From Pseudomonas sp. PD9R (lineage in GTDB: Bacteria > Pseudomonadota > Gammaproteobacteria > Pseudomonadales > Pseudomonadaceae): a stretch of 64,000 nucleotides of DNA. Shown here in pieces: positions 34,965 through 44,027 of the stretch; within the stretch, counting starts at the first letter, position 1; the number at the start of each line of letters is the position of its first letter. A model generated the notes under the pieces. That model searched no databases, was not told the origin of the DNA, and saw only the letters and a list, made by a program, of their open reading frames with translations. Made by a program: the position numbers and the translations under genes. The stretch lies in assembly GCF_019200975.1 (NCBI RefSeq), contig NZ_JAHTMR010000001.1:575400-639399 (forward strand), given 5' to 3'.

Positions 34965-36113
34965 TTAGTAGCTCATGACCTGAGTCGCGGTTTTTGCGAC
35001 TTTGGCCATGGCGCCAGTGTGTTGGTTGGACTTGAGATCGAAGATCTGCAAGCCGCCTTCAACGTCAGCACCCAACAACAATGGTTTGTCGTCGCCGGTT
35101 GCCTGCATGCTCCACACCGGGACCGGCGCTTCCAGGGTTGCGACTTTCTTCTGGGTCTTGAGGTCGTAGGCCCAGATGACGGTGCTCGGGTCTTCCCACT
35201 TCATCGGTTCGTGATTGTCGTGCATCAGCACATACAAGCGGTTCAGCTTCGGTGCGACAGCCATCAGCTGCCAGCCGCCCGGCGCCCAGCCGGCCTTCTT
35301 CTCGGCGTCGGTGACCAGCGACCAGCTCGGCAGGATTTTCGGCTTGTCGCCGGAGAAATCCACCGCGCGCACGGTGCCGGTAGTCGTGGTGAAGTAGTAG
35401 GTGTCGCCGACGTTGACCGCGCGCTCCACCAGTTTTTCTGCGTTCGGGTCGAAAAACGGCGTGCGGCTGCGCGCGGTTTCCTGGCCCTGATCGTTTAGCG
35501 TCACGACTTGCAGACTGCCGTCGCCGCACAGCGAGGCGAAACGGCGATTGCCGATCGGGTAGTTCAGCACGCAACCGGGAATCGCGATTTCAGTCGCGAC
35601 GGCTTTGGTCTGGGTATCGACCACGGTTACCGAGGTCGACGGGGTGAAGTTGTAGACGTAGACGAAACGGTCATCGCCGCTGGTTTTAAGGCCGTAGCGC
35701 TGGGTCAGCGACTCGGCGCGTTTGTTCGGAATCAGCACTTCCCAGGCCGGCGACAGGGTCGAGCTGTCCCACGCGGTCAGCACGTCGGTGCGGGTGCCAC
35801 GGGTACCACGGGAGTACCAGATATCGGCGGCATAAATCAGTTTGCCGTCATGGCTCAGGGCCGAAGGCGCGGCAAAACCGGTCGGCACCATGCCCAGCAC
35901 GCGCTTCTGGTCGGGGTCGACCACGGTGATACGGCCGGCGACGAAACTGTCGAACTCGACATCGACGACGAACGCCCGGTGAGCTTCGGCGGGGAAAGGC
36001 AAAACGGTCTGGCCGATGGTGTCGGCGGGGAGGTCCGCGCGGGCACTGTTCAAACCGAGTACAAGCAGGCTCAGGCCTAGCGCTGACTGTACGGAGATCC
36101 TGTTTGTTCGCAT
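34965..36113 (-). CDS. mauB: TTQ-dependent amine dehydrogenase, heavy (alpha) chain
   Basis: 382 residues with a signal peptide ending SARA and a seven-bladed beta-propeller (repeated strands such as RITVVDPDQKRVLGMVPTGF, SVTVVDTQTKAVATEIAIPG, AYDLKTQKKVATLEAPVPVW). EFDSFVAGRITVVD and MHDNHEPMKWEDPSTVIWAY are characteristic of MauB/AauB. Together with the light chain it forms the alpha2beta2 periplasmic enzyme. First gene of the operon; its promoter region of about 210 bases contains a REP pair. Confidence 0.9.
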   Translation of the reverse strand: MRTNRISVQSALGLSLLVLGLNSARADLPADTIGQTVLPFPAEAHRAFVVDVEFDSFVAGRITVVDPDQKRVLGMVPTGFAAPSALSHDGKLIYAADIWYSRGTRGTRTDVLTAWDSSTLSPAWEVLIPNKRAESLTQRYGLKTSGDDRFVYVYNFTPSTSVTVVDTQTKAVATEIAIPGCVLNYPIGNRRFASLCGDGSLQVVTLNDQGQETARSRTPFFDPNAEKLVERAVNVGDTYYFTTTTGTVRAVDFSGDKPKILPSWSLVTDAEKKAGWAPGGWQLMAVAPKLNRLYVLMHDNHEPMKWEDPSTVIWAYDLKTQKKVATLEAPVPVWSMQATGDDKPLLLGADVEGGLQIFDLKSNQHTGAMAKVAKTATQVMSY

Positions 36114-36256
36114 AAGGGGAACTTCCTGAATTGTTGGTAACGCGGATCGCGGGTGAGTGGGCAGATTCTGACGATTGAATAGTGCCTCGCCCGGCGATCA
36201 GGGGAATTGCGCTGCCTGCCAAGTGTTTGTGTGTCTGTGCCAGTGATGGGGAAGAT

Positions 36257-36324
36257 CAAAAGATCGCAGCCTGCGGCAGCTCCTACAGGGTCATGTAGGA
36301 GCTGCCGAAGGCTGCGATCTTTTG
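36257..36324. repeat. REP inverted pair
   Basis: caaaagatcgcagcctgcgg and gctgccgaaggctgcgatct face each other between the amine dehydrogenase operon and the end of the sensor kinase gene. Confidence 0.8.
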
Positions 36325-36327
36325 CTT

Positions 36328-37809
36328 TTAAAGGGGGTTTGCGAGGGGAAGGGAAAAACTGAAAACAGCGCCACAAGGCTCCTGGTTCTGCGCCCAGATA
36401 TCGCCCCGATGCCGGCCGATGATGTTCTTGCACAACGCCAGGCCGATGCCGTTGCCGCTGACCTTGGAAGAGAAGAAACCATCGAACAGCTTCTCTTGCG
36501 CCTGGGCTTGAATGCCACGGCCGCAGTCTTCGATACGCACCAGCGCCACATCGTTTTCGCGACCGGCATGAATGCGCAAAAGGCGTCGTTGGATGGGCAG
36601 GTCGGCCATCTCTTCAATGGCATTGAAGGCCAGATTGAGGATCACCTGGCCGATCAACACCTTCTCGCAACTGACCCGCAACGGCTCGGGCGAGGTCACG
36701 ACTTCCACCCGCACCAGGCTCGGGTCGGCGCGCAAGCTGATGAAGTATTGGGTTTCGCGCAGCAGTTCGTTGAGGTCGATCAGCTCTTCGCTTTGCTCCA
36801 GTTTGACCACGTAATCGCGCACGCTCTTGATGATCACGGACGCATGCTCAATCTGTCGCACGGCACTCTGCAAGCCCCAAGCCACGCCCTGATCGGCGTC
36901 CGCCGCGTTACCGAGGCGAATCACCGCACCTTCGATGAAATTGCGGGTGGCGGCCAGTGGTTGGCTCAGCTCGTGGGCAATCGCCACGGCCATTTCGCCC
37001 ATGGCGTTGTAGCGCGCCAAGTATTCGAGTTTTTGCTCACTGACCCGTCGGGCTTCCTCGGCGTGTACCTGTTCGGTGACGTCGCGGAACAACAGCAAGT
37101 GACCGACCAGATCGTCTTCGATTTCGATAAAGCGGCAGGTCGCATCGTGCCAGCGCCACTCGCCGTCGAGGCGCTGCACGCGATAGTGGACGCTGAACGG
37201 GGCCTGTTCCGGTCGTCCGCTGGAAAGCTGTTGCAGCAGACGCTGACGGGAAGCGTCATCGCAACAGGCGAGGAAGTTTTCGCCGATCAGTTGCTGTTCT
37301 TCACCCTTGAGCAAATGTGCACCGGAATCACTGATAAAGCGGATTTCACCCTCGGGACCGAGCACCGCCACGCCTTCGGCCAGGTCCTGCATAAACGCCT
37401 TGAGCCGACTCTCGAAGCGCTTGAGGTCGCGCTTGACCTTGTCCTCTTTCGAGATGTCGCGGAACTGCACCATCAATACATCGCGACCTTCCAGGTGCAC
37501 CAGTGTCGCGACTGCCTCGGAAAGAATTTCCACCCCTTGCTTGGAACGGTAGCACCACTCGATGGCGCGCTGGCCCGTGCGCGCGGCGCCCTCCAGCCAG
37601 CGCAAACCCACCGAGCGCCGGTACTTGGGCGCGTCGCTGGTCATGTCGGGAGCCTTGAGCGGGGTCAGTTCCTCCAGGGTAAATCCCAGCGCCGACAGGG
37701 CGGCGGCGTTGGCCCAGAGGATCTCCTTGCTGTGGGCATCGTGAAGAATGATGCACAGCGGCATGGCTTCGATGAGGGTGTAGAAATCGTTCGGTTTCGG
37801 CAGGTACAT
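36328..37809 (-). CDS. PAS-domain sensor histidine kinase (probable iacS-type)
   Basis: 493 residues, no transmembrane helix, so cytoplasmic. Two or three PAS domains (FYTLIEAMPLCIILHDAHSK, DLAEGVAVLGPEGEIRFISD, then a PAC-like RLDGEWRWHDATCRFIEIED). The HisKA box AVAIAHELSQPLAATRNFIE gives the phosphorylated His, then come an N-box NLAFNAIEEM and G-boxes EDCGRGI and GNGIGLALC. FixL/TtrS-like architecture, which normally pairs with a FixJ/NarL-type regulator such as the one at 46.2-46.9 kb. It is divergent from iacA. ATG at 37809 is preferred to GTG at 37812. Confidence 0.8.
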   Translation of the reverse strand: MYLPKPNDFYTLIEAMPLCIILHDAHSKEILWANAAALSALGFTLEELTPLKAPDMTSDAPKYRRSVGLRWLEGAARTGQRAIEWCYRSKQGVEILSEAVATLVHLEGRDVLMVQFRDISKEDKVKRDLKRFESRLKAFMQDLAEGVAVLGPEGEIRFISDSGAHLLKGEEQQLIGENFLACCDDASRQRLLQQLSSGRPEQAPFSVHYRVQRLDGEWRWHDATCRFIEIEDDLVGHLLLFRDVTEQVHAEEARRVSEQKLEYLARYNAMGEMAVAIAHELSQPLAATRNFIEGAVIRLGNAADADQGVAWGLQSAVRQIEHASVIIKSVRDYVVKLEQSEELIDLNELLRETQYFISLRADPSLVRVEVVTSPEPLRVSCEKVLIGQVILNLAFNAIEEMADLPIQRRLLRIHAGRENDVALVRIEDCGRGIQAQAQEKLFDGFFSSKVSGNGIGLALCKNIIGRHRGDIWAQNQEPCGAVFSFSLPLANPL

Positions 37810-38152
37810 CACGCAGCCCTTGGCGGCAGAGGGTTTCAGTATGGCGTTTTATACCGGCTCGCGCCCGGGGATGCGCTCAGAGGTAACCGGGGTGGGTATA
37901 GGGGTTTTCTTTAGCCGGGGGGCTGCACGCACCAATAGTTGCGACCCGATGCGGTTTCTACACTGGCCTCCAATGCAAGGGTGACTACGCCGATCCCCTG
38001 TAGGAGCTGTCGAGTGAAACGAGGCTGCGATCTTTTGACCTTGTTTTTCGAGATCAGGATCAAAAGATCGCAGCCTCGTTTCACTCGACAGCTCCTACAG
38101 GCAGCGGTGAGGTGTCGCCCCACTAACAATAAGTAAAACGGAGAACCCGCCC
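37810..38152. other. Divergent promoter region of sensor kinase and iacA, with REP pair
   Basis: 343 bases without a gene. It contains a long REP pair at 37997-38101 only 52 bases before iacA. The iac promoter probably lies between 37810 and 37995, or very close to iacA. Confidence 0.45.
37997..38101. repeat. REP inverted pair, cgagtgaaacgagg variant
   Basis: Left arm cctgtaggagctgtcgagtg aaacgaggctgcgatctttt and its near-perfect complement. The arm centre differs from the common ccgcagg type. Confidence 0.85.
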
Positions 38153-39316
38153 ATGCTGCGTTCAGCTGTCGCACAAAATGATGCCCTGCCAGGCCTCGAC
38201 GAAAACGTCGTCGACAGTCAGCTCTTTGCGCAGGTACTGGAAGAAGTGCGTCAACGCCGCAACGAATTCGACGCCGGCTCCCACGTACCACGGGACATGA
38301 TCGAGCGCTTCAAGCAGGTGGGCATCTATCGTGCCGCCACGCCGAAATGCTTCGGTGGTGACGCTCTGGCTCCTGCGCGATTCCTGCAGATGATCGAGCG
38401 CATCTCCGAAGCCGACGGCTCGGCGGGCTGGGTCGCCAGCTTTGGTAGCGCCGGCGTCTATCTCGCCGCGCTGCCAAAAGAAACGCTTGCAGAGCTCTAC
38501 TCGCAGAGCCCGGACCTGGTGTTCGCCGGCGGCCTGTTCCCGCTGCAACCCGCCGAGGCTGTCGAGGGCGGCTGGCAGGTCAACGGCACCTGGAAATTCG
38601 CCAGCGGCTGCAAAGGCGCGGACTTACTCGGCGTGGGTATCGGCGCTGCGGGCGGTAAGCCGCGCACCGCGGTATTCCGCCCGGATCAGGTCGAGATCGT
38701 CGAGAACTGGGACGTGGTCGGCCTCAAAGGCACCGGCAGCCATGACCTGCGCGTAACCGATAAACGCATCGACGAGCGCTGGACCTTCATCCGTGGCGGT
38801 GCTGCCACCATCGACGAGCCGTTGTTCCGCTACCCGTCGATTGCCTACGCCGCGCAAGTGCTGGCAGTGGTCAACCTCGGTCTGGCCCGCGCAGCACTCG
38901 ACGAAGTCAGCCGCATGGCCGGCGGCGGTGGTATCACCGGCGCGCCGAAAATGGCGGATCGCGCTTATGTGCGCATCGAAATCGCCAAGGCCGAAGCGAA
39001 GCTCGCCGCTGCGCGCGGTTTCTTCTACAACGCCACCGAGCAGGTGTGGAACTCGATCCTGGCCGGCAACCCGGTCACGCCTGAGCAAACCAGCCTGCTG
39101 CGCCTGTCCGCGATTCACGTTTCCCAGTCGGGTGCTGCCGTGGTGCAGAGCGCCTACAGCCTCGCCGGGACCACCGCCATTTACCTGCACCATCCGCTGC
39201 AACGCTACTTGCGCGATTCGATGGTGGTCACCCAGCACGCCTTCCTCAGCGAAGGCCTGTACGACGGCGCCGGTTCGGTGTTCCTCGGCGTACCGCCGTT
39301 CCCTGGCTACATCTGA
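38153..39316 (+). CDS. iacA: IacA: acyl-CoA-dehydrogenase-like flavin monooxygenase (auxin degradation)
   Basis: 387 residues with the acyl-CoA dehydrogenase fold used by two-component flavin hydroxylases (HsaA/HpaB-like). Segments include AATPKCFGGDALAPARFLQM, EADGSAGWVASFG, WKFASGCKGADLLGVG and a C-terminal helical half. In known iac clusters IacA starts indole-3-acetate breakdown by hydroxylating the indole ring, using FADH2 or FMNH2 from IacG. The call rests on the full gene order iacA-B-I-H-C-D-E-F that follows. First gene of the operon. Confidence 0.8.
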   Translation: MLRSAVAQNDALPGLDENVVDSQLFAQVLEEVRQRRNEFDAGSHVPRDMIERFKQVGIYRAATPKCFGGDALAPARFLQMIERISEADGSAGWVASFGSAGVYLAALPKETLAELYSQSPDLVFAGGLFPLQPAEAVEGGWQVNGTWKFASGCKGADLLGVGIGAAGGKPRTAVFRPDQVEIVENWDVVGLKGTGSHDLRVTDKRIDERWTFIRGGAATIDEPLFRYPSIAYAAQVLAVVNLGLARAALDEVSRMAGGGGITGAPKMADRAYVRIEIAKAEAKLAAARGFFYNATEQVWNSILAGNPVTPEQTSLLRLSAIHVSQSGAAVVQSAYSLAGTTAIYLHHPLQRYLRDSMVVTQHAFLSEGLYDGAGSVFLGVPPFPGYI

Positions 39317-39345
39317 ATTTCGTCATTTACTCAAGGATCACAACC

Positions 39346-39717
39346 ATGTCCCAAGCTACCCAGGAACCGTTGCGCGTCGTCTTCTGCATCGGCATCACCC
39401 AGAACTTTTTCGACCTGCCCACCGGCGAAGGCCTGAGCGTGTGGAAGGGCTTCAGCCAGATGATGGGTGACCTCGGTGCCATGCCTGGCATCACCGTGCT
39501 CGGCGCGATGGATGACGACCGCCTGATGGTCGGCCCGTCCACCACCTCGCCGTGGACCGTCTACATCATGGCCGACGTTGACTGCCACCAAACGGTGATC
39601 AACGCCTGCAATCTGTTCCGCACCACCCCGGTGAACGAGTACAGCCTGTGGCGCTACGCCAAGATCGAAGCGCGCATCGGCCGCCCATTGACCATCCCTG
39701 ATGCGGCCAAGGTGTAA
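39346..39717 (+). CDS. iacB: IacB: small protein of the auxin-degradation cluster
   Basis: 123 residues, soluble. No catalytic motif recognised; a ferredoxin-like alpha-beta pattern (LRVVFCIGITQNFFDLPTGE ... WTVYIMADVDCHQTVINACN) is likely. Position between iacA and iacI matches iacB of known clusters. Its exact biochemical role in indole-ring processing is not fixed by sequence. Confidence 0.7.
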   Translation: MSQATQEPLRVVFCIGITQNFFDLPTGEGLSVWKGFSQMMGDLGAMPGITVLGAMDDDRLMVGPSTTSPWTVYIMADVDCHQTVINACNLFRTTPVNEYSLWRYAKIEARIGRPLTIPDAAKV

Positions 39718-39720
39718 GCC

Positions 39721-40191
39721 ATGAACGAGGCCTTGCTGCAGCGTCTGGAGACGCTCGAAGGGGAGAGTTCGGTGCGTCGCCTGATGGCGCGCTACATGGA
39801 CCTGTGCGATGTGCCGCGCGCGCTCACCCATGTCAGCGAATTGGCAGCGTTGTTCTGCGAAGACGCGATCTGGGAAGGCGTCGGCAGCCAGACGGCGCAG
39901 GCCTTTGGTCAGCACCGTGGGCGTGAAGCAGTGGCAGCGTTCGTCGGGGGTTATCTGCCGCCATCCGAGCACTTCCAGCTGAACCTGCATTACCTCACCA
40001 GCGAGTCGATTCGGGTCGACGGCAGCACGGCCCAAGGGCAATGGATCATGCAGCAGATTTCCACCTACGCCGATGGTCACAGCGAGCTGTTCGGCACTCG
40101 GCTGAACATCGATTTCTGCTGTGTCGATGGCGTGTGGTTGATCGCGCATTTCCGCACGCAACGTTTGTTCAATACGGGGCTAGGCGCATGA
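39721..40191 (+). CDS. iacI: IacI: SnoaL-like protein
   Basis: 156 residues of the SnoaL/NTF2-like cone fold: a helical start (LLQRLETLEGESSVRRLMAR YMDLCD), CEDAIWEGVG, REAVAAFVGGYLPP and HYLTSESIRVDGS. Similar proteins act as isomerases or hydrolyases, or only bind aromatic substrates. Four bases after iacB, and its stop overlaps the iacH start as ATGA. Confidence 0.75.
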   Translation: MNEALLQRLETLEGESSVRRLMARYMDLCDVPRALTHVSELAALFCEDAIWEGVGSQTAQAFGQHRGREAVAAFVGGYLPPSEHFQLNLHYLTSESIRVDGSTAQGQWIMQQISTYADGHSELFGTRLNIDFCCVDGVWLIAHFRTQRLFNTGLGA

Positions 40192-41336
40192 GCACGTTCA
40201 TCAGTGAATTCCTGCTCGGTGGCAGCGGCAAACGAGTCGCAGTGAAAGACTCCATCGACATCGCCGGCTATCCGACTCGTTCAGGCAGCCGTGCGTTTTC
40301 CGACGCGCCACCGGCGACAAAAAACGCCGAAGTGGTGGATGCCATTCTTGGCGCTGGCTGGCAGATCGTTGGTAAAACCAACCTGCACGAACTGGCCTTT
40401 GGCGTCACCGGTATCAACGACTGGACCGGTACGCCGATCAACCCGCAAGCACCGGATCGTGTGCCGGGTGGTTCCTCCAGCGGTTCGGCTTCGGCGGTCG
40501 CTGCAGGTCTGGCGGATATCGCACTGGGCACCGACACCGGTGGTTCAGTGCGGGTGCCGGCGGCGTGCTGCGGGATTGCCGGGCTCAAGCCGACTTACGG
40601 CCGTGTCAGCCGTGTCGGCGCGCATCCGATGGAATCCAGCCTCGATTGCGTCGGCCCGTTTGCCAAAAGCATGGACGACCTGATCGCCGCGATGCAGGTG
40701 ATCTGCCCGGGTTTTGCAGCTCAAGGAATGCCAGGCGCCAGTGCAAAAGTGGGCTTTCTCGAAGTGGCCTGCGACCCGCATCTGCAAGCCAGCCTCGGTG
40801 CCGCCACGGACCGTGCCGGCTGGCGTCGTAGCAACCTGCACTTGAGCGAATTCGAAGCCGCATTCGCCGCCGGCCTCACCGTGATCAACTTTGAAAACTG
40901 GGCCGCGTTCGGGCACCTCACTGGCAAGGGCCTGATTGGTGCCGATGTCGAACAGCGTCTGTTGGCCGCGAGTCGCACCAGCCGCGAAGAACTGGCACAG
41001 GCCGAAGCCGTGCGCAGCCGTTTCACTCAGCAAGTGGATGCGGCCCTGGAAGAATACGCGGTGCTGTTGCTGCCGACCTTGCCGAGCCTGCCGCCAACCC
41101 TGAGCGAAGCGCGCAGTGGCAGCAAAGCGGTGGCCGGCATGACCCCGCTGGTACGCCCCTTCAACCTCAGCGGCCATCCGGCGCTGACAGTGCCGGTGGA
41201 ACTTGATTGCGGCGGGCTGAAAGTCGGCCTGCAAATCGTCGGCCGAAAAGGCCAGGACGAAATGGTCTGCGCCTTCGGGGCGCAGTTGCAACAGAGCATG
41301 GCCGGTGAACGGTCGACCTCTAAACAGAATTCATAA
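40188..41336 (+). CDS. iacH: IacH: amidase-signature family hydrolase
   Basis: 382 residues. Ser-cisSer-Lys triad elements are visible: Lys in VAVKDSIDIAGYP, the glycine/serine-rich PGGSSSGSASAVAAGLADIA and GTDTGGSVRVPAACCG with the nucleophile serine. Expected to hydrolyse an amide intermediate from opening of the oxidised indole ring, or indole-3-acetamide-like compounds. Start ATG at 40188 overlaps iacI. 23 bases before iacC. Confidence 0.8.
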   Translation: MSTFISEFLLGGSGKRVAVKDSIDIAGYPTRSGSRAFSDAPPATKNAEVVDAILGAGWQIVGKTNLHELAFGVTGINDWTGTPINPQAPDRVPGGSSSGSASAVAAGLADIALGTDTGGSVRVPAACCGIAGLKPTYGRVSRVGAHPMESSLDCVGPFAKSMDDLIAAMQVICPGFAAQGMPGASAKVGFLEVACDPHLQASLGAATDRAGWRRSNLHLSEFEAAFAAGLTVINFENWAAFGHLTGKGLIGADVEQRLLAASRTSREELAQAEAVRSRFTQQVDAALEEYAVLLLPTLPSLPPTLSEARSGSKAVAGMTPLVRPFNLSGHPALTVPVELDCGGLKVGLQIVGRKGQDEMVCAFGAQLQQSMAGERSTSKQNS

Positions 41337-41359
41337 CAAGAAACCATGAGGAGGACCGT

Positions 41360-42643
41360 ATGAGTACTCATGAAAACCGTTTGATCGCCACATCGCGCAG
41401 CATGGACCAACTGGTTCAGCACGACCGCGTTGATGTCTCGCTGTACAACGACCCGGCGCTGTTCGAAGCCGAGCTCGACAAGATTTTCTACCGCACCTGG
41501 GTGTGGGTCGCTCACGAAAGTGAAGTGCGCAACTCCGGCGACTTCAAGACCGCCACCATTGGCCGTCGCCCGGTGATTGTCGTGCGCGACAAGAAGAACA
41601 ACATCAACGTCCTGGAAAACCGCTGCCGTCACCGTGGTGCCACTGTGTGCGAGAAGCACAAGGGCAACGCCACCGGTTTCACCTGCCCGTACCACAGCTG
41701 GTCCTATGGCCTGGACGGCAAGTTGCGTGCGCTGCCGTATCCGGATGGCTACGAAGGTATTCTGGAAAAGTCCGAACTGCCGCTCACCAGCCTGCGGGTC
41801 GAGAGCTACGCCGGCATGGTTTTCGCCAGCTACAACGACGAGATCGAACCGCTGGAAGACTTCCTCGGCGGTGCCAAGCACTGGATGGACCTGTTCATGA
41901 AACAGGGTGCCGGTTACCCGATCAAGACCCAGGGCGAACACAAGTTCAGCTTCAAGGGCAACTGGAAGATCCAGCTGGAAAACACCACCGACGGCTACCA
42001 CTTCCCGATCGTGCACAAGTCGTTCATGTCGTCGGTGGATGAAGAAACTTCGGAAATGCTTTCGTTCATGACCGACGAGCAAGCCGTGACCCACTCGCTG
42101 GGCAACGGCCACAGCGTGATGGTGATGGTGCCCGAGCACGTCGACCTCGATCACGACGACGGCACCGAGCAGTTGCAGGAACGCTTCGCCCACGTCACCG
42201 AAGAACTGTCGAAAACCCTGCCTGCGGATCAGGTGCGCCGCATCGTGCGTTCGCTGCACGGCGCCGGGTTCAACCTCAACCTGTTCCCGAACGTGGCGAT
42301 GTCGATGTCGTTCTTCCGCGTGCTGCGTCCGGTGTCGGTGACTGAAACGGAAATCCGTCACGTTGCCCTCGGCATGGACGGCGGCCCGGAAATCGCCAAC
42401 CGCGAACGCATGCGCATTCACGAACACTTCCAGGGCCCGTTCGGTTTCGGCAGCCCAGACGACGCCGAAGCCTGGGACCGCGTGCAGCGCGGCTCGTATG
42501 CCGGCGTCGATGCACCGATCCTGGTCAACCGTGGCCTCAATCGCGAACTGACCGCCGAGAATGGCGACAAGGTTTCCCACGCCACCGACGAGGGCGGCAT
42601 GCGCGGTGCCTACGACATGTGGAAAAGGATGATGAGCCAATGA
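41360..42643 (+). CDS. iacC: IacC: Rieske dioxygenase large subunit
   Basis: 427 residues. Rieske [2Fe-2S] ligands Cys89, His91, Cys109 and His112 (CRHRGATVC ... CPYHSW) and the mononuclear iron site in ENTTDGYHFPIVHKSF identify a ring-hydroxylating oxygenase alpha subunit. In iac clusters this enzyme works late in the pathway on the way to catechol. Strong GGAGGA ribosome site. Overlaps iacD by 4 bases. Confidence 0.9.
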   Translation: MSTHENRLIATSRSMDQLVQHDRVDVSLYNDPALFEAELDKIFYRTWVWVAHESEVRNSGDFKTATIGRRPVIVVRDKKNNINVLENRCRHRGATVCEKHKGNATGFTCPYHSWSYGLDGKLRALPYPDGYEGILEKSELPLTSLRVESYAGMVFASYNDEIEPLEDFLGGAKHWMDLFMKQGAGYPIKTQGEHKFSFKGNWKIQLENTTDGYHFPIVHKSFMSSVDEETSEMLSFMTDEQAVTHSLGNGHSVMVMVPEHVDLDHDDGTEQLQERFAHVTEELSKTLPADQVRRIVRSLHGAGFNLNLFPNVAMSMSFFRVLRPVSVTETEIRHVALGMDGGPEIANRERMRIHEHFQGPFGFGSPDDAEAWDRVQRGSYAGVDAPILVNRGLNRELTAENGDKVSHATDEGGMRGAYDMWKRMMSQ

Positions 42644-43140
42644 GCAATCACGACAACCTGAACGGCTTCTCCGGCCCGTTGGCCCAAGCCATCGAATTCA
42701 TCTGGCGCGAAGCCGAACTGCTCGATCACAAGCACTACGCCGAATGGGCGACCTTGTGGAGCGAAAGCGGCAAGTACATTGTGCCGATCGACCCGGACAC
42801 CGAAGACTTCGAAGCGACGCTCAACTACGCCTACGACGATGCGCGCATGCGTGACCTGCGCATCGAACGCCTGACCGCTGGCTACTCGCCGTCGGCAGTG
42901 GACGCGGCTAAAACCATTCGCACCGTCTCGCGGTTCCGCCTGGTGGAAGCGGCCGGTGACATCGTCGAAGTCAACTCGGCGCAGTTGCTCTACGCCTACA
43001 AACGCGGCGTGCACACGCCGTTCGTGGCCGACCTCAACCACCGCATTCGCTTCACCGACGGCGTGCCGTCCCTTGAACGCAAAGTGGTGCGCCTGATCAA
43101 CTCCACCGACAGCCTGAGCGCGCTCGGTTTCCTACTGTGA
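42640..43140 (+). CDS. iacD: IacD: dioxygenase small subunit
   Basis: 166 residues from the ATG overlapping the iacC stop (ATGA). The NTF2-like fold of ring-hydroxylating beta subunits is shown by EFIWREAELLDHKHYAEWAT LW, YDDARMRDLRIERLTAGYSP and the C-terminal RKVVRLINSTDSLSALGFLL. Structural partner of IacC. Confidence 0.85.
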   Translation: MSNHDNLNGFSGPLAQAIEFIWREAELLDHKHYAEWATLWSESGKYIVPIDPDTEDFEATLNYAYDDARMRDLRIERLTAGYSPSAVDAAKTIRTVSRFRLVEAAGDIVEVNSAQLLYAYKRGVHTPFVADLNHRIRFTDGVPSLERKVVRLINSTDSLSALGFLL

Positions 43141-43150
43141 GGACAACATC

Positions 43151-43891
43151 ATGAGTCGAGTAGCCCTCGTAACGGGTGCCTCGCGCGGACTGGGCGAGGC
43201 CATCGCCCGTCGTCTGCACGCGGCGGGTTATCGCGTCGGTCTGGCCGATGTACGTCTCGACGGCGTGCAGCAGTTGGCCGCCGAGCTGGATAGCAGCGGC
43301 AACACCGCCGTCGCTATCGAGCTGGACGTACGCAGCAAGGCGGATTTCCAGCGCGCTCGCGACCTGCTCGCCGAGCGCTGGGGCGGCACCGACATTCTGG
43401 TGAACAACGCCGGTGTGTCGAAAGTCGCGGCGCTGATGGACATCACGCCCGAAGAATTCGATGAGTCGATGGCGATCAACCTGCGCGGCACCTTTGTCGC
43501 GTGCCAGGTGTTCGGCGCGCACTTTGCCGAACGTGGCTTCGGGCGAATCGTCAACATCGCTTCCCTGGCCGGGCAAAACGGCGGCACCGCCACCGGCGCG
43601 CACTACGCGGCGGCCAAGGGCGGCGTGGTGACGCTGACCAAGGTGTTCGCCCGCGAACTGGCGCCCCGTGGGGTGACGGTCAACAGCCTCTCGCCAGGTC
43701 CGCTGGACTTGCCGGTGGTGCGCGAAACCGTCGCCCCGGAGCGTCTGGAACAGATCCTGAAAATGATCCCGGCCGGCACCCTCGGCGACCCTGCGTACAT
43801 CGCCGACAGCGTCCTGCTACTGATTGCCGACAACGCCGCCTCCGTAACCGGCGCGTGTTGGGACATCAACGGCGGCCTGTTCATGCGCTGA
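43151..43891 (+). CDS. iacE: IacE: short-chain dehydrogenase/reductase
   Basis: 246 residues. Classical SDR: TGASRGLGEAIA (10-21), NNAGVS, catalytic Ser in VNIASLAGQ and Tyr/Lys in HYAAAKGG, with a C-terminal SVTGACWDINGGLFMR. Oxidises or reduces an intermediate of auxin breakdown with NAD(P). Followed by a REP pair that separates it from iacF. Confidence 0.85.
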   Translation: MSRVALVTGASRGLGEAIARRLHAAGYRVGLADVRLDGVQQLAAELDSSGNTAVAIELDVRSKADFQRARDLLAERWGGTDILVNNAGVSKVAALMDITPEEFDESMAINLRGTFVACQVFGAHFAERGFGRIVNIASLAGQNGGTATGAHYAAAKGGVVTLTKVFARELAPRGVTVNSLSPGPLDLPVVRETVAPERLEQILKMIPAGTLGDPAYIADSVLLLIADNAASVTGACWDINGGLFMR

Positions 43892-43897
43892 GTGTTC

Positions 43898-43986
43898 CCT
43901 GTAGGAGCTGCCGCAGGCTGCGATCTTTTGATCTTGTCTTTAAAACACAAAATCAAAAGATCGCAGCCTGCGGCAGCTCCTACAGG
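43898..43986. repeat. REP inverted pair inside the iac operon
   Basis: cctgtaggagctgccgcagg ctgcgatcttttgatcttgt and its complement, located between iacE and iacF in the same transcription direction. Confidence 0.85.
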
Positions 43987-44027
43987 GGTGAGTGTCAAAC
44001 CAAAAACAAGTGTATTCAGGTGATGCC

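Noticed and set aside
41027..42640. 537-codon minus-strand frame opposite iacC
   Set aside because: Antisense shadow of the Rieske oxygenase gene, which carries all metal ligands.
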